Shown piece after piece: positions 8,195 to 17,151 of a DNA stretch of 64,000 bases (positions are counted from its first letter, which is position 1; every line of letters starts with the position of its first letter). Both the position numbers and the translations under genes were made by a program. The notes under the pieces are model-generated. The model searched no databases. It saw only the letters and a list, made by a program, of their open reading frames with translations, and was not told the DNA's origin. This stretch comes from SIG603 sp963621245 (GTDB lineage: Bacteria > Bacillota > Clostridia > Oscillospirales > Acutalibacteraceae). The stretch is from positions 310,001 to 374,000 of the forward strand of contig CAVFCW010000001.1 in NCBI GenBank assembly GCA_963621245.1. Direction: 5' to 3'.

Positions 8195-8938
8195 ATGGAC
8201 GATAAACTTCTCTCGTGCGGCGAATTCGCAAATTACTGCGGAATCACGCGCAAAACCCTCATATTTTATGACAACAACGATATTCTAAAGCCCTACGAAC
8301 TGAGCGAATCGGGCTACCGCTATTATCACCCAAAACAGCTGATGATGGTCAGGATGATAAAAGCCTACCAAACGGCGGGACTTTCGCTCGACGAGATAAA
8401 AGGCATACTATATTCAAAGGACGGCGGTGAGTTTTCCGACGTTGCAAAAAAGCAATCGGAGGTGCTTATGCGCCAAATTAGAGAGCTTGAAACCACAAGA
8501 CTCATTCTTTTACAGACAGTCAAAAACGAGGAAATCCTTAAAAATCATCCTTTAAACGAAATTTACACCGAGAAAATCGAAATGACAAATATCATTTCCC
8601 GCCCTTACAGCTCCGACACGGACTACTACGAACTGCGAGGTCCAGTCGGCGGCGGATACTATTCTGTTCGTGACGGAATAAAAAATTCACCCGAATCTGT
8701 TTTCAGGCTTCCCGTATTTCCCGACGATGTAACCAACGCTTTCATCCCCGAAGGCGAATATGTCTGCACTATGATAGGTACTTTCACCGTGACGGACGCA
8801 ATCAAAAAATTTCAGTCCCTTATTTATGACGCTGGCATAAAAGTAGGAGATAGAATTTACTTTATAGATATGTCCAACGATATGATTATCTTCAATAAAA
8901 AGGAAAGCATACTAAAAATAATGGCAAAAAAGAGATAA
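8195..8938 (+). CDS. MerR-family transcriptional regulator with ligand-sensing C-terminal domain
   Basis: A 247-residue regulator. Residues about 5-75 form the MerR winged helix-turn-helix (SCGEFANYCGITRKTLIFYDNNDIL, here quoted as two parts: SCGEFANYCGITRKTL and IFYDNNDIL), followed by GYRYY and LSLDEIK. A coiled-coil dimerisation helix spans about 80-120. The C-terminal part (about 125-245) resembles BmrR/GyrI-like ligand-binding domains only loosely, so the ligand is unknown. It is divergent from oppA. The oppA promoter has a 19-bp spacer with a central dyad, so this protein is the obvious candidate activator. The start has GGAG 7 bases upstream. Confidence 0.9.
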   Translation: MDDKLLSCGEFANYCGITRKTLIFYDNNDILKPYELSESGYRYYHPKQLMMVRMIKAYQTAGLSLDEIKGILYSKDGGEFSDVAKKQSEVLMRQIRELETTRLILLQTVKNEEILKNHPLNEIYTEKIEMTNIISRPYSSDTDYYELRGPVGGGYYSVRDGIKNSPESVFRLPVFPDDVTNAFIPEGEYVCTMIGTFTVTDAIKKFQSLIYDAGIKVGDRIYFIDMSNDMIIFNKKESILKIMAKKR

Positions 8939-8941
8939 AAG

Positions 8942-8979
8942 AACGGGTTGACTTCAATCACAAAGTCAACCCGTTTTTA
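8942..8979. terminator. Bidirectional intrinsic terminator
   Basis: A perfect 13-bp stem AACGGGTTGACTT/AAGTCAACCCGTT with an 8-base loop separates the convergent merR and alpha-galactosidase genes. It is followed by T5 on the plus strand and CTTTT on the minus strand. Confidence 0.9.
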
Positions 8980-8981
8980 TT

Positions 8982-11198
8982 TTACTTCACTTCTGTAAAA
9001 TGTTTTCTGAGACTTGTTCCGTCCGTACCGGGAGCACGGTCTGTAATTTCCGATACCATAGGCGTGAGGTTGATTCCCGCATTCATAAGGAGCGCACCCG
9101 AATATACCTCACCCGTCTCTTCATCTTTATAAAGCTTGTCGGGGTCAAGTCCCTTAAGCTTTAAAATAAAGAACGGAGTTCTTCTCTGGCGCATCGTGAA
9201 CACGACCGCCAAAGTTTCGTCTTTACTCTCACTCACATACTGCCAAGCGCAGTGATAAGAATTTTCTGTCGGCTTGATGAGACGGTAGAAATCGCCGAAA
9301 TGGATGAGATCATAGTACTTGTGATAATCAGCTACCTGTGCCTTTACAATTGCCTTTTCCGATTCTGTCAGTTTTCTCGGATCGAGTTCGTAGCCGAAAG
9401 ATCCCATCATAGCGACGTCGCCCCTTGCTTCAAGCGAGGTTCTCGGTCTTGCGGCTACATGGGCACCCATGGAAGAAATCGGATAGCAAAGCGATGTGCC
9501 GAACTGAATTGTCGCACGCTCTGTTGCGTCGGTGTCGTCACTTGTCCAAATTTGCGGTGAGAAGTAGAGCATACCGAGGTCAAATCTGCCGCCGCCCGAT
9601 GCGCAGTTCTCAAAGAGAACATCGGGGAATGCCTTTGTGAATCTGTCCATAAGGCTGTATGTGCCGAGAATAAAGCGGTGGAAAATTTCCTTCTGTCTCT
9701 CGGGCGGAAGCTTAGCGGAAGCCGCCTCGGTTAGCGAGCGGTTATAGTCCCACTTGATGTAAGCGATATTGTTGTTGGCAAAAACGGCACTCATCTGCTC
9801 AAAGAGATTATCAACAACTTCCGGTCTTGACATATCGAGCACCAGCTGATTTCTTCCGATACAGCCGACTCTTCCGTCCACGTGCAGACACCAGTCGGGG
9901 TGAGCTCGGTAAAGGTCTGAATTCTCATTTACCATTTCCGGCTCGTACCAAATGCCGAATTTAAGTCCCGCATCGTTCACTCTCTTGATGAGGTCTGTTA
10001 GTCCCCCCTTTAATTTTGCCGTGTTCGGATACCAGTCGCCGAGAGAAGAAGTATCGTCGTTTCTCTTGCCGAACCAACCGTCATCCATGACGAGCATTTC
10101 GATACCGAGCTTCTTTGCCTCTTTTGCAAATGCAACAAGTTTGTCATCGTCAAAATCAAAATATGCAGCCTCCCAAGAATTTATGAGAAGCGGACGCTTT
10201 ACGTCTCTCCACTTTGAGCGGATAAGGTGCTTCATGTAAAGTCTGTGGAATGTCTTTGACATACCGCCAAGACCCTCGTTCGAATAAACCATGACGACCT
10301 CGGGCGCCTGAAAACTCTCGTTCGGCTCAAGGTGCCAAGCGAATGTATCGGGGTTGATACCGCACACAAAGCGAGTGCAGTCTCTCGAATCGCAGTCTGC
10401 CTCCATCACGAAATTTCCGCTGTAAACTAAGTTAAATCCGTAAGCCTCGCCGAAATCCTCGCCGGCATCAAGGCCCAATAAAGCCGCAAATGGGTTGTGC
10501 TCATGAGAAGAACCGCCACGCTTTGAGTAAATTCCCTGTGTGCCGTGCTCAAGCTTTCTCTGAACCTCTTTTCTCTCCTCGAACCATTCGCCGTAAAGGT
10601 GAACAAGCTTATAGTCCATCGACGGGAAATCAACGCTCAGAGAATGCACTCTCTCGATGTCCATAGGCTTATCCGATGCGTTTTTGACTTTAACGCTTCT
10701 CGTCATAGCGGAGAAATTCTCGAAAACGGTGTATATTAAAGTGACTTCTGCTCCCGTTACGCCGTCCTCACAGAGAATTTCAAGCGTTTCAGCCTCGTCC
10801 TCGTTTGCGTAAGTTGCAGGAAGACCCTCAAGCTTTGGCTTTCCTTTATATATCTTGTGAGATTTGTATCTTATATCGGTAACATTATTTCCCTGTGCGT
10901 TTCTTATGCAAAGTGCGCTCTCTCTCAAATCGCCCGCACCGAACGTGGGATACTCCATGGGTGCCAAATCGGGCGAAAACATCTGGTCGGTTCCGTACTT
11001 TGCGTTTATCACGGGATTTGACGGATGATGCGATGCATACATGCCCTTGTAGGCAAGATTTTTCACATTTATATCGGGTATTTTTGCGCCGTAGTAAAGG
11101 TGCAGTAAATATCCCTCGTCAAAGACCTGAATTATATAGCTTGAGCCCTTTGAATCGAGCTTAAAAAGCTTCTCTTTTTCGTTATAAATTATCGACAT
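8982..11198 (-). CDS. Alpha-galactosidase, GH36 family
   Basis: A cytoplasmic (no signal peptide) 738-residue GH36 enzyme that would cleave terminal alpha-galactose from raffinose-type oligosaccharides or melibiose. An N-terminal beta-sandwich is followed by a TIM barrel with LVMDDGWFG, KFGIWYEPEMV, AYIKWDYNRS and ENCASGGGRFD. By family knowledge the nucleophile is Asp484 (in KWDYNR) and the acid/base is Asp554 (in WTSDDTDA); both are present. The length matches the clade of about 730 residues seen in Firmicutes. The ribosome site AAGGAGG precedes the ATG. There is no transporter beside it, so the substrate must enter by a system encoded elsewhere. Confidence 0.96.
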   Translation of the reverse strand: MSIIYNEKEKLFKLDSKGSSYIIQVFDEGYLLHLYYGAKIPDINVKNLAYKGMYASHHPSNPVINAKYGTDQMFSPDLAPMEYPTFGAGDLRESALCIRNAQGNNVTDIRYKSHKIYKGKPKLEGLPATYANEDEAETLEILCEDGVTGAEVTLIYTVFENFSAMTRSVKVKNASDKPMDIERVHSLSVDFPSMDYKLVHLYGEWFEERKEVQRKLEHGTQGIYSKRGGSSHEHNPFAALLGLDAGEDFGEAYGFNLVYSGNFVMEADCDSRDCTRFVCGINPDTFAWHLEPNESFQAPEVVMVYSNEGLGGMSKTFHRLYMKHLIRSKWRDVKRPLLINSWEAAYFDFDDDKLVAFAKEAKKLGIEMLVMDDGWFGKRNDDTSSLGDWYPNTAKLKGGLTDLIKRVNDAGLKFGIWYEPEMVNENSDLYRAHPDWCLHVDGRVGCIGRNQLVLDMSRPEVVDNLFEQMSAVFANNNIAYIKWDYNRSLTEAASAKLPPERQKEIFHRFILGTYSLMDRFTKAFPDVLFENCASGGGRFDLGMLYFSPQIWTSDDTDATERATIQFGTSLCYPISSMGAHVAARPRTSLEARGDVAMMGSFGYELDPRKLTESEKAIVKAQVADYHKYYDLIHFGDFYRLIKPTENSYHCAWQYVSESKDETLAVVFTMRQRRTPFFILKLKGLDPDKLYKDEETGEVYSGALLMNAGINLTPMVSEITDRAPGTDGTSLRKHFTEVK

Positions 11199-11386
11199 AC
11201 GAAAATCCTCCTTACTTTAATCCGAGCCGAAAATCTGCGCTTTTTTTACGCATCTCCGACTACGCTTACATTACCACAAGCATTTTGAATATACAACATA
11301 AAAGTTACAAAATTTAAACATTTTTAAATTCTATTTGAGAATCATTAAGAATTGAAAATAAAGTACTTTTCGAGGCTCTCACGGTA

Positions 11387-11415
11387 TTTAAATGTTCATA
11401 TTTATATGCTATTAT
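11387..11415 (+). promoter_or_regulatory. Probable fprA promoter
   Basis: A -35-like TTTAAA (11387-11392) and an extended -10 TGC-TATTAT (11407-11415) with a 17-base spacer lie about 55 bases before the fprA start. The rest of the 272-base gap between the galactosidase and fprA is AT-rich without clear structure. Confidence 0.5.
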
Positions 11416-11470
11416 CTAATCATCAGTTGGAAAACTTATTTTTAAATTTACACTGAAAGGATGACTTAAA

Positions 11471-12637
11471 ATGAAAATTAAAATATCAGACGCAGTCAAG
11501 TATATCGGCTGTGACGACCACGAAATCGACCTCTTCGAGAGCCAGTACATCGTTCCCAACGGAGTATCCTATAACTCTTACCTCATCATGGACGAAAAAA
11601 TCGCCCTGATGGATACCGTCGACAGAAGAGCCACAGATGAGTGGTTCAAAAACCTCGAGACAGAGCTTGACGGCAAAACTCCCGATTATCTTGTCGTTCA
11701 CCACATGGAACCCGACCACGCATACAACATTTTGGCGGTCTGCAAAAAATACCCCGATATGAAAATCGTTTCGAACGCAAAGGTTTTCAATATGATTCCG
11801 AAGTTCTTTGACGAAGATCTCTCCGCAAGATACGTAACCGTAAAAGAGGGCGACACACTCTCACTCGGTTCTCACACGCTCACCTTTGTAATAGCTCCGA
11901 TGGTTCACTGGCCCGAGGTTATGGTCTCCTATGAGAGCAAAGAGAAAATTCTTTTCTCTGCTGACGGATTCGGAAAATTCGGCGCACTCGACTATGACGA
12001 TCCCGAAGGTTGGGACTGCGAGGCAAGAAGATACTACATCAACATCGTCGGTAAATACGGCGCTCAGGTTCAGGCTCTTTTAAAGAAAGCTGCCGCACTT
12101 GACATTGCAACCATCTGCCCGCTTCACGGCCCTGTTTTAAGCGGCGATCTTTCCCATTACCTCAAGCAGTACGACACATGGTCAAGCTACCGCCCCGAGA
12201 AAAAAGCAACAACAATCGCCTATGCTTCAATTCACGGCAACACCGAAAAAGCCGCTAAAAAGCTCGGAGAAATTCTCGCTGCAAAAGGCGAAAAGGTAAA
12301 ACTTTTCGATCTTTCAAGAGACGATATGGCAGAGTGCATTGAGTCTTGCTATGAGTACGACAAGCTTGTACTTGCTTCTCCCACATATGACGGCGCACTT
12401 TTCCCGTGCATGGAAGATCTTCTCTATCACCTCAAGATTAAGAACTTCCAGCAGAGAAAAATCGGTTTCATCGAAAACGGCTCTTGGGCACCGATGTCGG
12501 GCAAGCTCATGAAAGCTTACTGCGAGAGCTACAAAAACTGCGTTCTCGTCGAACCTGTTGTAACGATTGCGTCCGCACTTAAAGAGAGCGACACACCTAA
12601 GCTCGAAGCGCTTGCCGACGCAATGCTTGCAGAGTAA
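11471..12637 (+). CDS. fprA: Flavodiiron protein (A-type flavoprotein)
   Basis: A 388-residue flavodiiron protein that reduces O2 to water and/or NO to N2O in anaerobes. The N-terminal metallo-beta-lactamase domain carries the di-iron motif HMEPDH (His78, Glu80, Asp82, His83). Later ligands are in MVHWPEV and CPLHGPVL. The C-terminal flavodoxin domain (about 250-388) begins TIAYASIHGNTEKAA, the FMN phosphate loop. There is no fused rubredoxin, so an external donor is required; the flavin reductase-rubredoxin fusion at 5295 is a good candidate. The gene stands alone, with AAAGGATG before the ATG and a terminator after the stop. Confidence 0.96.
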   Translation: MKIKISDAVKYIGCDDHEIDLFESQYIVPNGVSYNSYLIMDEKIALMDTVDRRATDEWFKNLETELDGKTPDYLVVHHMEPDHAYNILAVCKKYPDMKIVSNAKVFNMIPKFFDEDLSARYVTVKEGDTLSLGSHTLTFVIAPMVHWPEVMVSYESKEKILFSADGFGKFGALDYDDPEGWDCEARRYYINIVGKYGAQVQALLKKAAALDIATICPLHGPVLSGDLSHYLKQYDTWSSYRPEKKATTIAYASIHGNTEKAAKKLGEILAAKGEKVKLFDLSRDDMAECIESCYEYDKLVLASPTYDGALFPCMEDLLYHLKIKNFQQRKIGFIENGSWAPMSGKLMKAYCESYKNCVLVEPVVTIASALKESDTPKLEALADAMLAE

Positions 12638-12654
12638 CTAATACAATATAACAA

Positions 12655-12692
12655 GAGAGCATTGACTTTTTAGCCAATGCTCTTCTTCTTTT
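12655..12692 (+). terminator. Intrinsic terminator for fprA
   Basis: Stem AGAGCATTG/CAATGCTCT with a 10-base loop is followed by TCTTCTTTT. It separates fprA from the convergent DUF4870 gene. Confidence 0.8.
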
Positions 12693-12710
12693 GCCTTATA
12701 GCTCTGTTAA

Positions 12711-13064
12711 TCAGATTCGAAATAAGCTTATTTTTCCGATTAAAGGAATTTCTTTAGCCTGACCATTCACTGCGTTTACGATGCCGAGTATTCTGAATGC
12801 CAAAAGGATGACCCATGCTATCGAGTAAACAAAGCCCCAAATTCCCGTGATTAAACCGGGATGAAGAAATGTTGTTATGAGTCGGTCAAAAGCCCCGAGA
12901 ATTACACCGCACAAAATGATGTTAAGCCCCTGATTAAGATGAAATCTAACAAAATCGGACTTTCTCCATGCAAAAAAAGGCACAAGCCACAAAATTAAAG
13001 TGAGATAGCAAAAAACTGATTTGCCCTTGTTTTGGTTTATATCGTTGTAATCAAAATCTCCCAT
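12711..13064 (-). CDS. Small membrane protein, DUF4870/Tic20-like
   Basis: A 117-residue protein with about three hydrophobic segments (around residues 17-33, 47-66 and 73-95). It has the family-typical FHLNQGLN and the ending AKEIPLIGKI. This pattern matches DUF4870/Tic20-like small membrane proteins of unknown function. The ATG has a strong CGGAGG site. It follows recG by 16 bases on the same strand, so it is likely in the recG transcript, although no functional link is known. Confidence 0.75.
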   Translation of the reverse strand: MGDFDYNDINQNKGKSVFCYLTLILWLVPFFAWRKSDFVRFHLNQGLNIILCGVILGAFDRLITTFLHPGLITGIWGFVYSIAWVILLAFRILGIVNAVNGQAKEIPLIGKISLFRI

Positions 13065-13080
13065 GATAACCTCCGTTAAA

Positions 13081-15171
13081 TTAAAATGTTACGGCGCCGT
13101 TTTTATTGAAAAGAGATTTAACCTCTTCCAAAAGCGCCTTATGCGTCGGCTTTGAAAGGGTTGGATCGTCAGAAAGTATCATATCAACTGCGTCCTTTGC
13201 GTCGTTCAATATATCGGTATCGTTATAAATATCCGCAATTTCAAGCTTATAGTCGCCGTGCTGGCGTACGCCGAAAAAGTCTCCCGCTTTTCTCAGTTTC
13301 AAATCCATGAGAGCAAGCTGAAAGCCGTCAGACGTTTCGCACATGGTCTTAAGTCTCACCTGAGCCGACTCATTCTGTGCGTCCGAAATCAAAATGCAGT
13401 AAGATTTAAACTGACCTCGTCCCACTCGTCCTCGCAACTGATGAAGCTGTGAAAGTCCGTAAAGCTCGGCATTTTCTATCATCATTATGGTGGCGTTCGG
13501 CACGTCAACGCCGACCTCGACTACCGTTGTGGAAACAAGAATTTTCACTTTGTTCTCGGAAAATTCGGTCATGACCTTTTCTTTTTCGGCGGGTTTCATT
13601 TTTCCGTGCACGACGCCAATCCACTCTGCGGGAAAATACTTTTCGAGCATCTTGGCATATTCGTTCACGCTCTTTTTATCGGAGTCGGAATCGTCAATAA
13701 GCGGACAAATGATATAAGCCTGTCTGCCTTTTAAAATTTCGCTCTCGATAAACTTATAAACTCCCGCACCTCTCGCTGTCGGAAACTTACTTCTCGAGAA
13801 GCGTGCCACGGTTCTTATCACCTGTCTGCCGGGCGGAAGCTCGTCAAGAACGGAAACGTCAAGATCGGCATAAATTTTAAGCGCAAGAGTTCTCGGAATC
13901 GGTGTCGCCGACATAACAAGCGTGTGCGGTCTGTCGGATTTTCCCTCGAGAAGGGATCGCTGATTAACGCCGAATCTGTGCTGTTCGTCCGTTATTACAA
14001 GGCCTAAATTTTTGTACTCAACAGCGTCGGCAATAAGCGCGTGAGTTCCGACAACAAGCTGAGCCTCGCCGCTTTTAATCATGGCGAGCACCTCTTTTTT
14101 TGCCTTGCCCTTGACGGAACCCGTGAGAAGCACAACATTTATCTTGCACGGCTCCAAAAGTTTTGAGAGAGAATCAAAATGCTGTTTTGCCAAAATCTCA
14201 GTCGGCGCCATGAGTGCCGCCTGACATCCGTTTCTTATCATATTGTAGCAAAGTGCCGCCGCAACTGCCGTTTTACCCGAGCCGACATCGCCCTGAAGAA
14301 GTCGGTTCATAGCGGTGTCACCGGACATATCTTTGCAAGCATCGCTTACCGCACGTTTTTGTGCGCCCGTCATCTCGAACGGGAGAAGCTCCTCAAAATC
14401 GGCGGTGTAATCCTTTTTGAGCCTGTGAAGATTTTCGCTCTTAACTCTGTTTCTAAGTTTTATAAGTCCGAGCTGGAAAACAAGGAGTTCCTCAAAAATA
14501 AGTCTCTTCCTCGCCAAAAAGACTTCTTCCTTGGTTTTTCCCAAGTGAACATTTTCGACGGCGTAACGCTTTGTGCAAAGCTCGTATTTCTGGCGAATTT
14601 CGTCGGGAATCGGGTCGGGCAAAGTGTCGGGCAAAAGTTTGACCGCCTCGGCTACCGCTTTTTTTACCTCAAACTGCTTCAAGCCGCTCGTCAGGTGATA
14701 CCACGGCTCAAGCTCTTGCGCTTTATCCGCCTCGTAATAAACGGGAGAATCCATATTCAAGCCGTAGCCGTCGTCCCTCACTTTTCCTTTAAAAAGGTAA
14801 TCCACTCCCGCTTTAAGGTAAAATGGGCAGTAACCGCCGTAAAAGCGTGAGTTGCCCGAGGCACGGTAAAAAAGATTTATCCGCATTGCCGTGTCGCCGT
14901 CTGTGATGTCGGCTTTATAGATAATCGTGCCGTTTGGCGTCACCGTTTGAGACAAAGCGGAAAGCGGCATGGCTTTAACAATATTTTCTTCGTTCGGAAC
15001 GCAGTCACTAATCGCTCGCACGTCTGTCCAGTCAACATATCTGAACGGATAGTGTCTGAGCAAATCGCCGACTGTAGGCGTGCCGAGCCTTATAAATGCT
15101 TTTTCTTTTTTCTCGCCTATCCCCTTGAGCTCACGAATCGGCAAATCTGACACATCTCGGATAATTTTCAC
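13081..15171 (-). CDS. recG: ATP-dependent DNA helicase RecG
   Basis: RecG remodels stalled replication forks and branch-migrates Holliday junctions. The 696-residue length is typical. The N-terminal wedge/OB domain has LKGIGEKKE and RHYPFRYVDW. The helicase core has Walker A GDVGSGKT, DEQH box ITDEQHRFG, motif III VMSATPIPRT, and the C-terminal QLRGRVGRG. The start is a GTG at 15171 with AGG about 8 bases upstream. A terminator for the upstream fakA gene ends only about 15 bases before this start, so recG probably depends on read-through or a promoter inside fakA. The yloV/fakA-recG order is conserved in Firmicutes. Confidence 0.96.
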   Translation of the reverse strand: MKIIRDVSDLPIRELKGIGEKKEKAFIRLGTPTVGDLLRHYPFRYVDWTDVRAISDCVPNEENIVKAMPLSALSQTVTPNGTIIYKADITDGDTAMRINLFYRASGNSRFYGGYCPFYLKAGVDYLFKGKVRDDGYGLNMDSPVYYEADKAQELEPWYHLTSGLKQFEVKKAVAEAVKLLPDTLPDPIPDEIRQKYELCTKRYAVENVHLGKTKEEVFLARKRLIFEELLVFQLGLIKLRNRVKSENLHRLKKDYTADFEELLPFEMTGAQKRAVSDACKDMSGDTAMNRLLQGDVGSGKTAVAAALCYNMIRNGCQAALMAPTEILAKQHFDSLSKLLEPCKINVVLLTGSVKGKAKKEVLAMIKSGEAQLVVGTHALIADAVEYKNLGLVITDEQHRFGVNQRSLLEGKSDRPHTLVMSATPIPRTLALKIYADLDVSVLDELPPGRQVIRTVARFSRSKFPTARGAGVYKFIESEILKGRQAYIICPLIDDSDSDKKSVNEYAKMLEKYFPAEWIGVVHGKMKPAEKEKVMTEFSENKVKILVSTTVVEVGVDVPNATIMMIENAELYGLSQLHQLRGRVGRGQFKSYCILISDAQNESAQVRLKTMCETSDGFQLALMDLKLRKAGDFFGVRQHGDYKLEIADIYNDTDILNDAKDAVDMILSDDPTLSKPTHKALLEEVKSLFNKNGAVTF

Positions 15172-15186
15172 CTTCTTAACCTATGT

Positions 15187-15229
15187 AAAACAAAATGAGG
15201 CCACACAAGTTCAACCAATGCGACCTCAT
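15187..15229 (-). terminator. Intrinsic terminator between fakA and recG
   Basis: On the minus strand, stem ATGAGGTCGCA/TGTGGCCTCAT (11 pairs, two G-T wobbles) is followed by TTTGTTTT. It ends about 15 bases before the recG start codon. Confidence 0.8.
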
Positions 15230-15245
15230 AATAAATATCTCAGTA

Positions 15246-16940
15246 TTACTCGACAGAGAGAATGTAGTAATAAACAGGTTGACCGCCGTTTACAAGCTGA
15301 ACCTCAACGTCTTTGCCGAACTTCTTTGTAATTCTGTCGGCTACGGACTGAGCCTCTTCTTCGGTTGTGCCGTTACCATAGATTATGGTGATGAAGCCCG
15401 TGGACTTTGTAATCATGTGCTTTGCAACTCTGTAAAGAGTATCTGCGGGGCTCTTCTCGACAAATTCCATCTTACCGTTTACGAGACCCAAGATATCGTT
15501 CTCACGGATTTTCTTTCCGCCGTACTCGGAATCTCTTGCGGCAAATGTGACAAGACCTGTGCCTGTTGCTCTTGCGGCATCCATCATGTTCTCACGGTTC
15601 TCGTCTGTCTCTGCCGTATCGTCAAATGCGAGCATTGCGCTTATGCCCTGAGGAATTGTTCTTGTGGGAACAACGACAACTCTTCTGTCGTCAACCATAG
15701 GAATAGCCTGCTCTGCAGCCATGATGATGTTCTTGTTGTTGGGAAGAACGTAAACCACCTTTGCAGGTGTTGCAAGAACAGCCTCCAAAATATCGTCTGT
15801 GGACGGGTTCATGGTCTGACCGCCGCTTACGATATGAGTGCATCCGAGATCCTTAAAGAGCTCCTGAACGCCCTCGCCGGCAGCAACGGAAACAAAGCCG
15901 AATTCCTCTTCAGGCTCAGCCTTGGGAAGCTTTGTCTTTTCTTCTTCCTTCTTAGCCTCGAACTCCTGCTTTTTCTTCTCGTTCTCCTCGGCAGCCTTTC
16001 TGTGTTGCTCCTTCATGTTCTCAATCTTAACGGTGAGAAGCTGGCCGTACTCGAGAGCCTTCTGGATTGCATTGCCCGGGTTCTCTGTGTGTACGTGAGT
16101 TTTGATTATATCTTCATCGTCAACGACAACAACGCAGTCACCGATTGTCTCGAGGAAAAGTCTCAAATCGAGCGGATCTTTGTCGCACTCGGGATCTCTT
16201 CCGACGATAAACTCTGTGCAGTATGTGAAGTTGATAACCTCGTCAAATTCAGCGGCAACGCTTGCAAAGAACTGAGCGTTCTCCTCGTCCTTTGAAAGTG
16301 CCTCGGGCTCTTTTACTTCCTCGATGATAACGCCGTCCTTAAGTACGGAAAGCATACCCTCGAAGATAAGGAGAATTCCCTTACCGCCGGCATCTACAAC
16401 GCCTGCTTTTTTAAGTACGGGAAGAAGATTCGGAGTATCGTCAAGAGCCTCCTGACCACCCTCACAAACGGCACCCCAAACATAGAGCGGATCGCTGTCT
16501 ATCTCGGCTGCGCTTGAGCCCACCTCGCTTGCAACTCTTGCAACGGTGAGAATTGTACCCTCTGTCGGCTTCATAACTGCCTTGTAAGCAGCCTCAACGC
16601 CGATTGAAAGAGCGTGAACGAGAGCGTGTCCGTCAGCCTCGGTCATTCCCTCAAGGCCCTTTGAAAACCCTCTGAAAAGAAGTGATGAGATAACGCCGGA
16701 GTTTCCTCTTGCGCCTCTGAGCATTGCGCTTGCTGTTTTCTTTGCTACCTCAGCGACAGTCACGTCATCGGAGAGCTTAACGAGCTCGTCTCTTGCGGCT
16801 GTGATTGTCATTGACATATTTGTACCTGTGTCTCCGTCCGGAACAGGGAAAATATTGAGGTCGTCGACATTTTTCTTGTTGTTGAGGATATTATTTGCAC
16901 CGGAGATGATAGCATCTCTTAAAGTTGCACCGTTTACCAT
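15246..16940 (-). CDS. DAK2-domain protein, YloV/fatty-acid kinase FakA family
   Basis: A 564-residue protein of the YloV/FakA family. FakA phosphorylates exogenous fatty acids bound to a FakB carrier. The N-terminal DAK2 kinase domain has NIFPVPDGDTGTN, whose Asp residues 35 and 37 bind Mg-ATP, and LLRGARGNSGVI. A Lys/Glu-rich linker (about residues 325-355) leads to a C-terminal DegV-like half. I start at the ATG ending at 16940, which has AAAGGTG upstream and gives the family N-terminus; an upstream in-frame start would add 17 unsupported residues. The upstream Asp23-type gene that often precedes yloV in Firmicutes is absent. No fakB is nearby, so the kinase role is a family-based inference. 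Confidence 0.9.
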   Translation of the reverse strand: MVNGATLRDAIISGANNILNNKKNVDDLNIFPVPDGDTGTNMSMTITAARDELVKLSDDVTVAEVAKKTASAMLRGARGNSGVISSLLFRGFSKGLEGMTEADGHALVHALSIGVEAAYKAVMKPTEGTILTVARVASEVGSSAAEIDSDPLYVWGAVCEGGQEALDDTPNLLPVLKKAGVVDAGGKGILLIFEGMLSVLKDGVIIEEVKEPEALSKDEENAQFFASVAAEFDEVINFTYCTEFIVGRDPECDKDPLDLRLFLETIGDCVVVVDDEDIIKTHVHTENPGNAIQKALEYGQLLTVKIENMKEQHRKAAEENEKKKQEFEAKKEEEKTKLPKAEPEEEFGFVSVAAGEGVQELFKDLGCTHIVSGGQTMNPSTDDILEAVLATPAKVVYVLPNNKNIIMAAEQAIPMVDDRRVVVVPTRTIPQGISAMLAFDDTAETDENRENMMDAARATGTGLVTFAARDSEYGGKKIRENDILGLVNGKMEFVEKSPADTLYRVAKHMITKSTGFITIIYGNGTTEEEAQSVADRITKKFGKDVEVQLVNGGQPVYYYILSVE

Positions 16941-17025
16941 TTCTATAACACCTTTCTTCGATATAGATCGAGTTAAGTTAAATTTACGCATTCAATATAC
17001 ATAAGTAAACATCGTAATCGAGTAC

Positions 17026-17054
17026 ATTCTATCACAAGTCCGTATAAAATACAA
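17026..17054 (-). promoter_or_regulatory. Promoter for fakA
   Basis: On the minus strand -35 TTGTAT (17049-17054), a 17-base spacer and an extended -10 TGA-TAGAAT (17026-17031) lie about 80 bases before the fakA start. Confidence 0.65.
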
Positions 17055-17151
17055 ACATATTTGAATTGCCTTGAGCTTAAAAGTCTCAAAATTTACATTT
17101 AATTTACAATTTATGACCAATGTTCATTTTTTAAGAACCGTTTTAAAACTC

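Noticed and set aside
15195..16295. A 366-codon open frame on the plus strand opposite fakA
   Set aside because: It is antisense to a well-matched DAK2/FakA gene, is cysteine- and leucine-rich without domain motifs, and lacks a ribosome site. It arises from the codon bias of the opposite strand.
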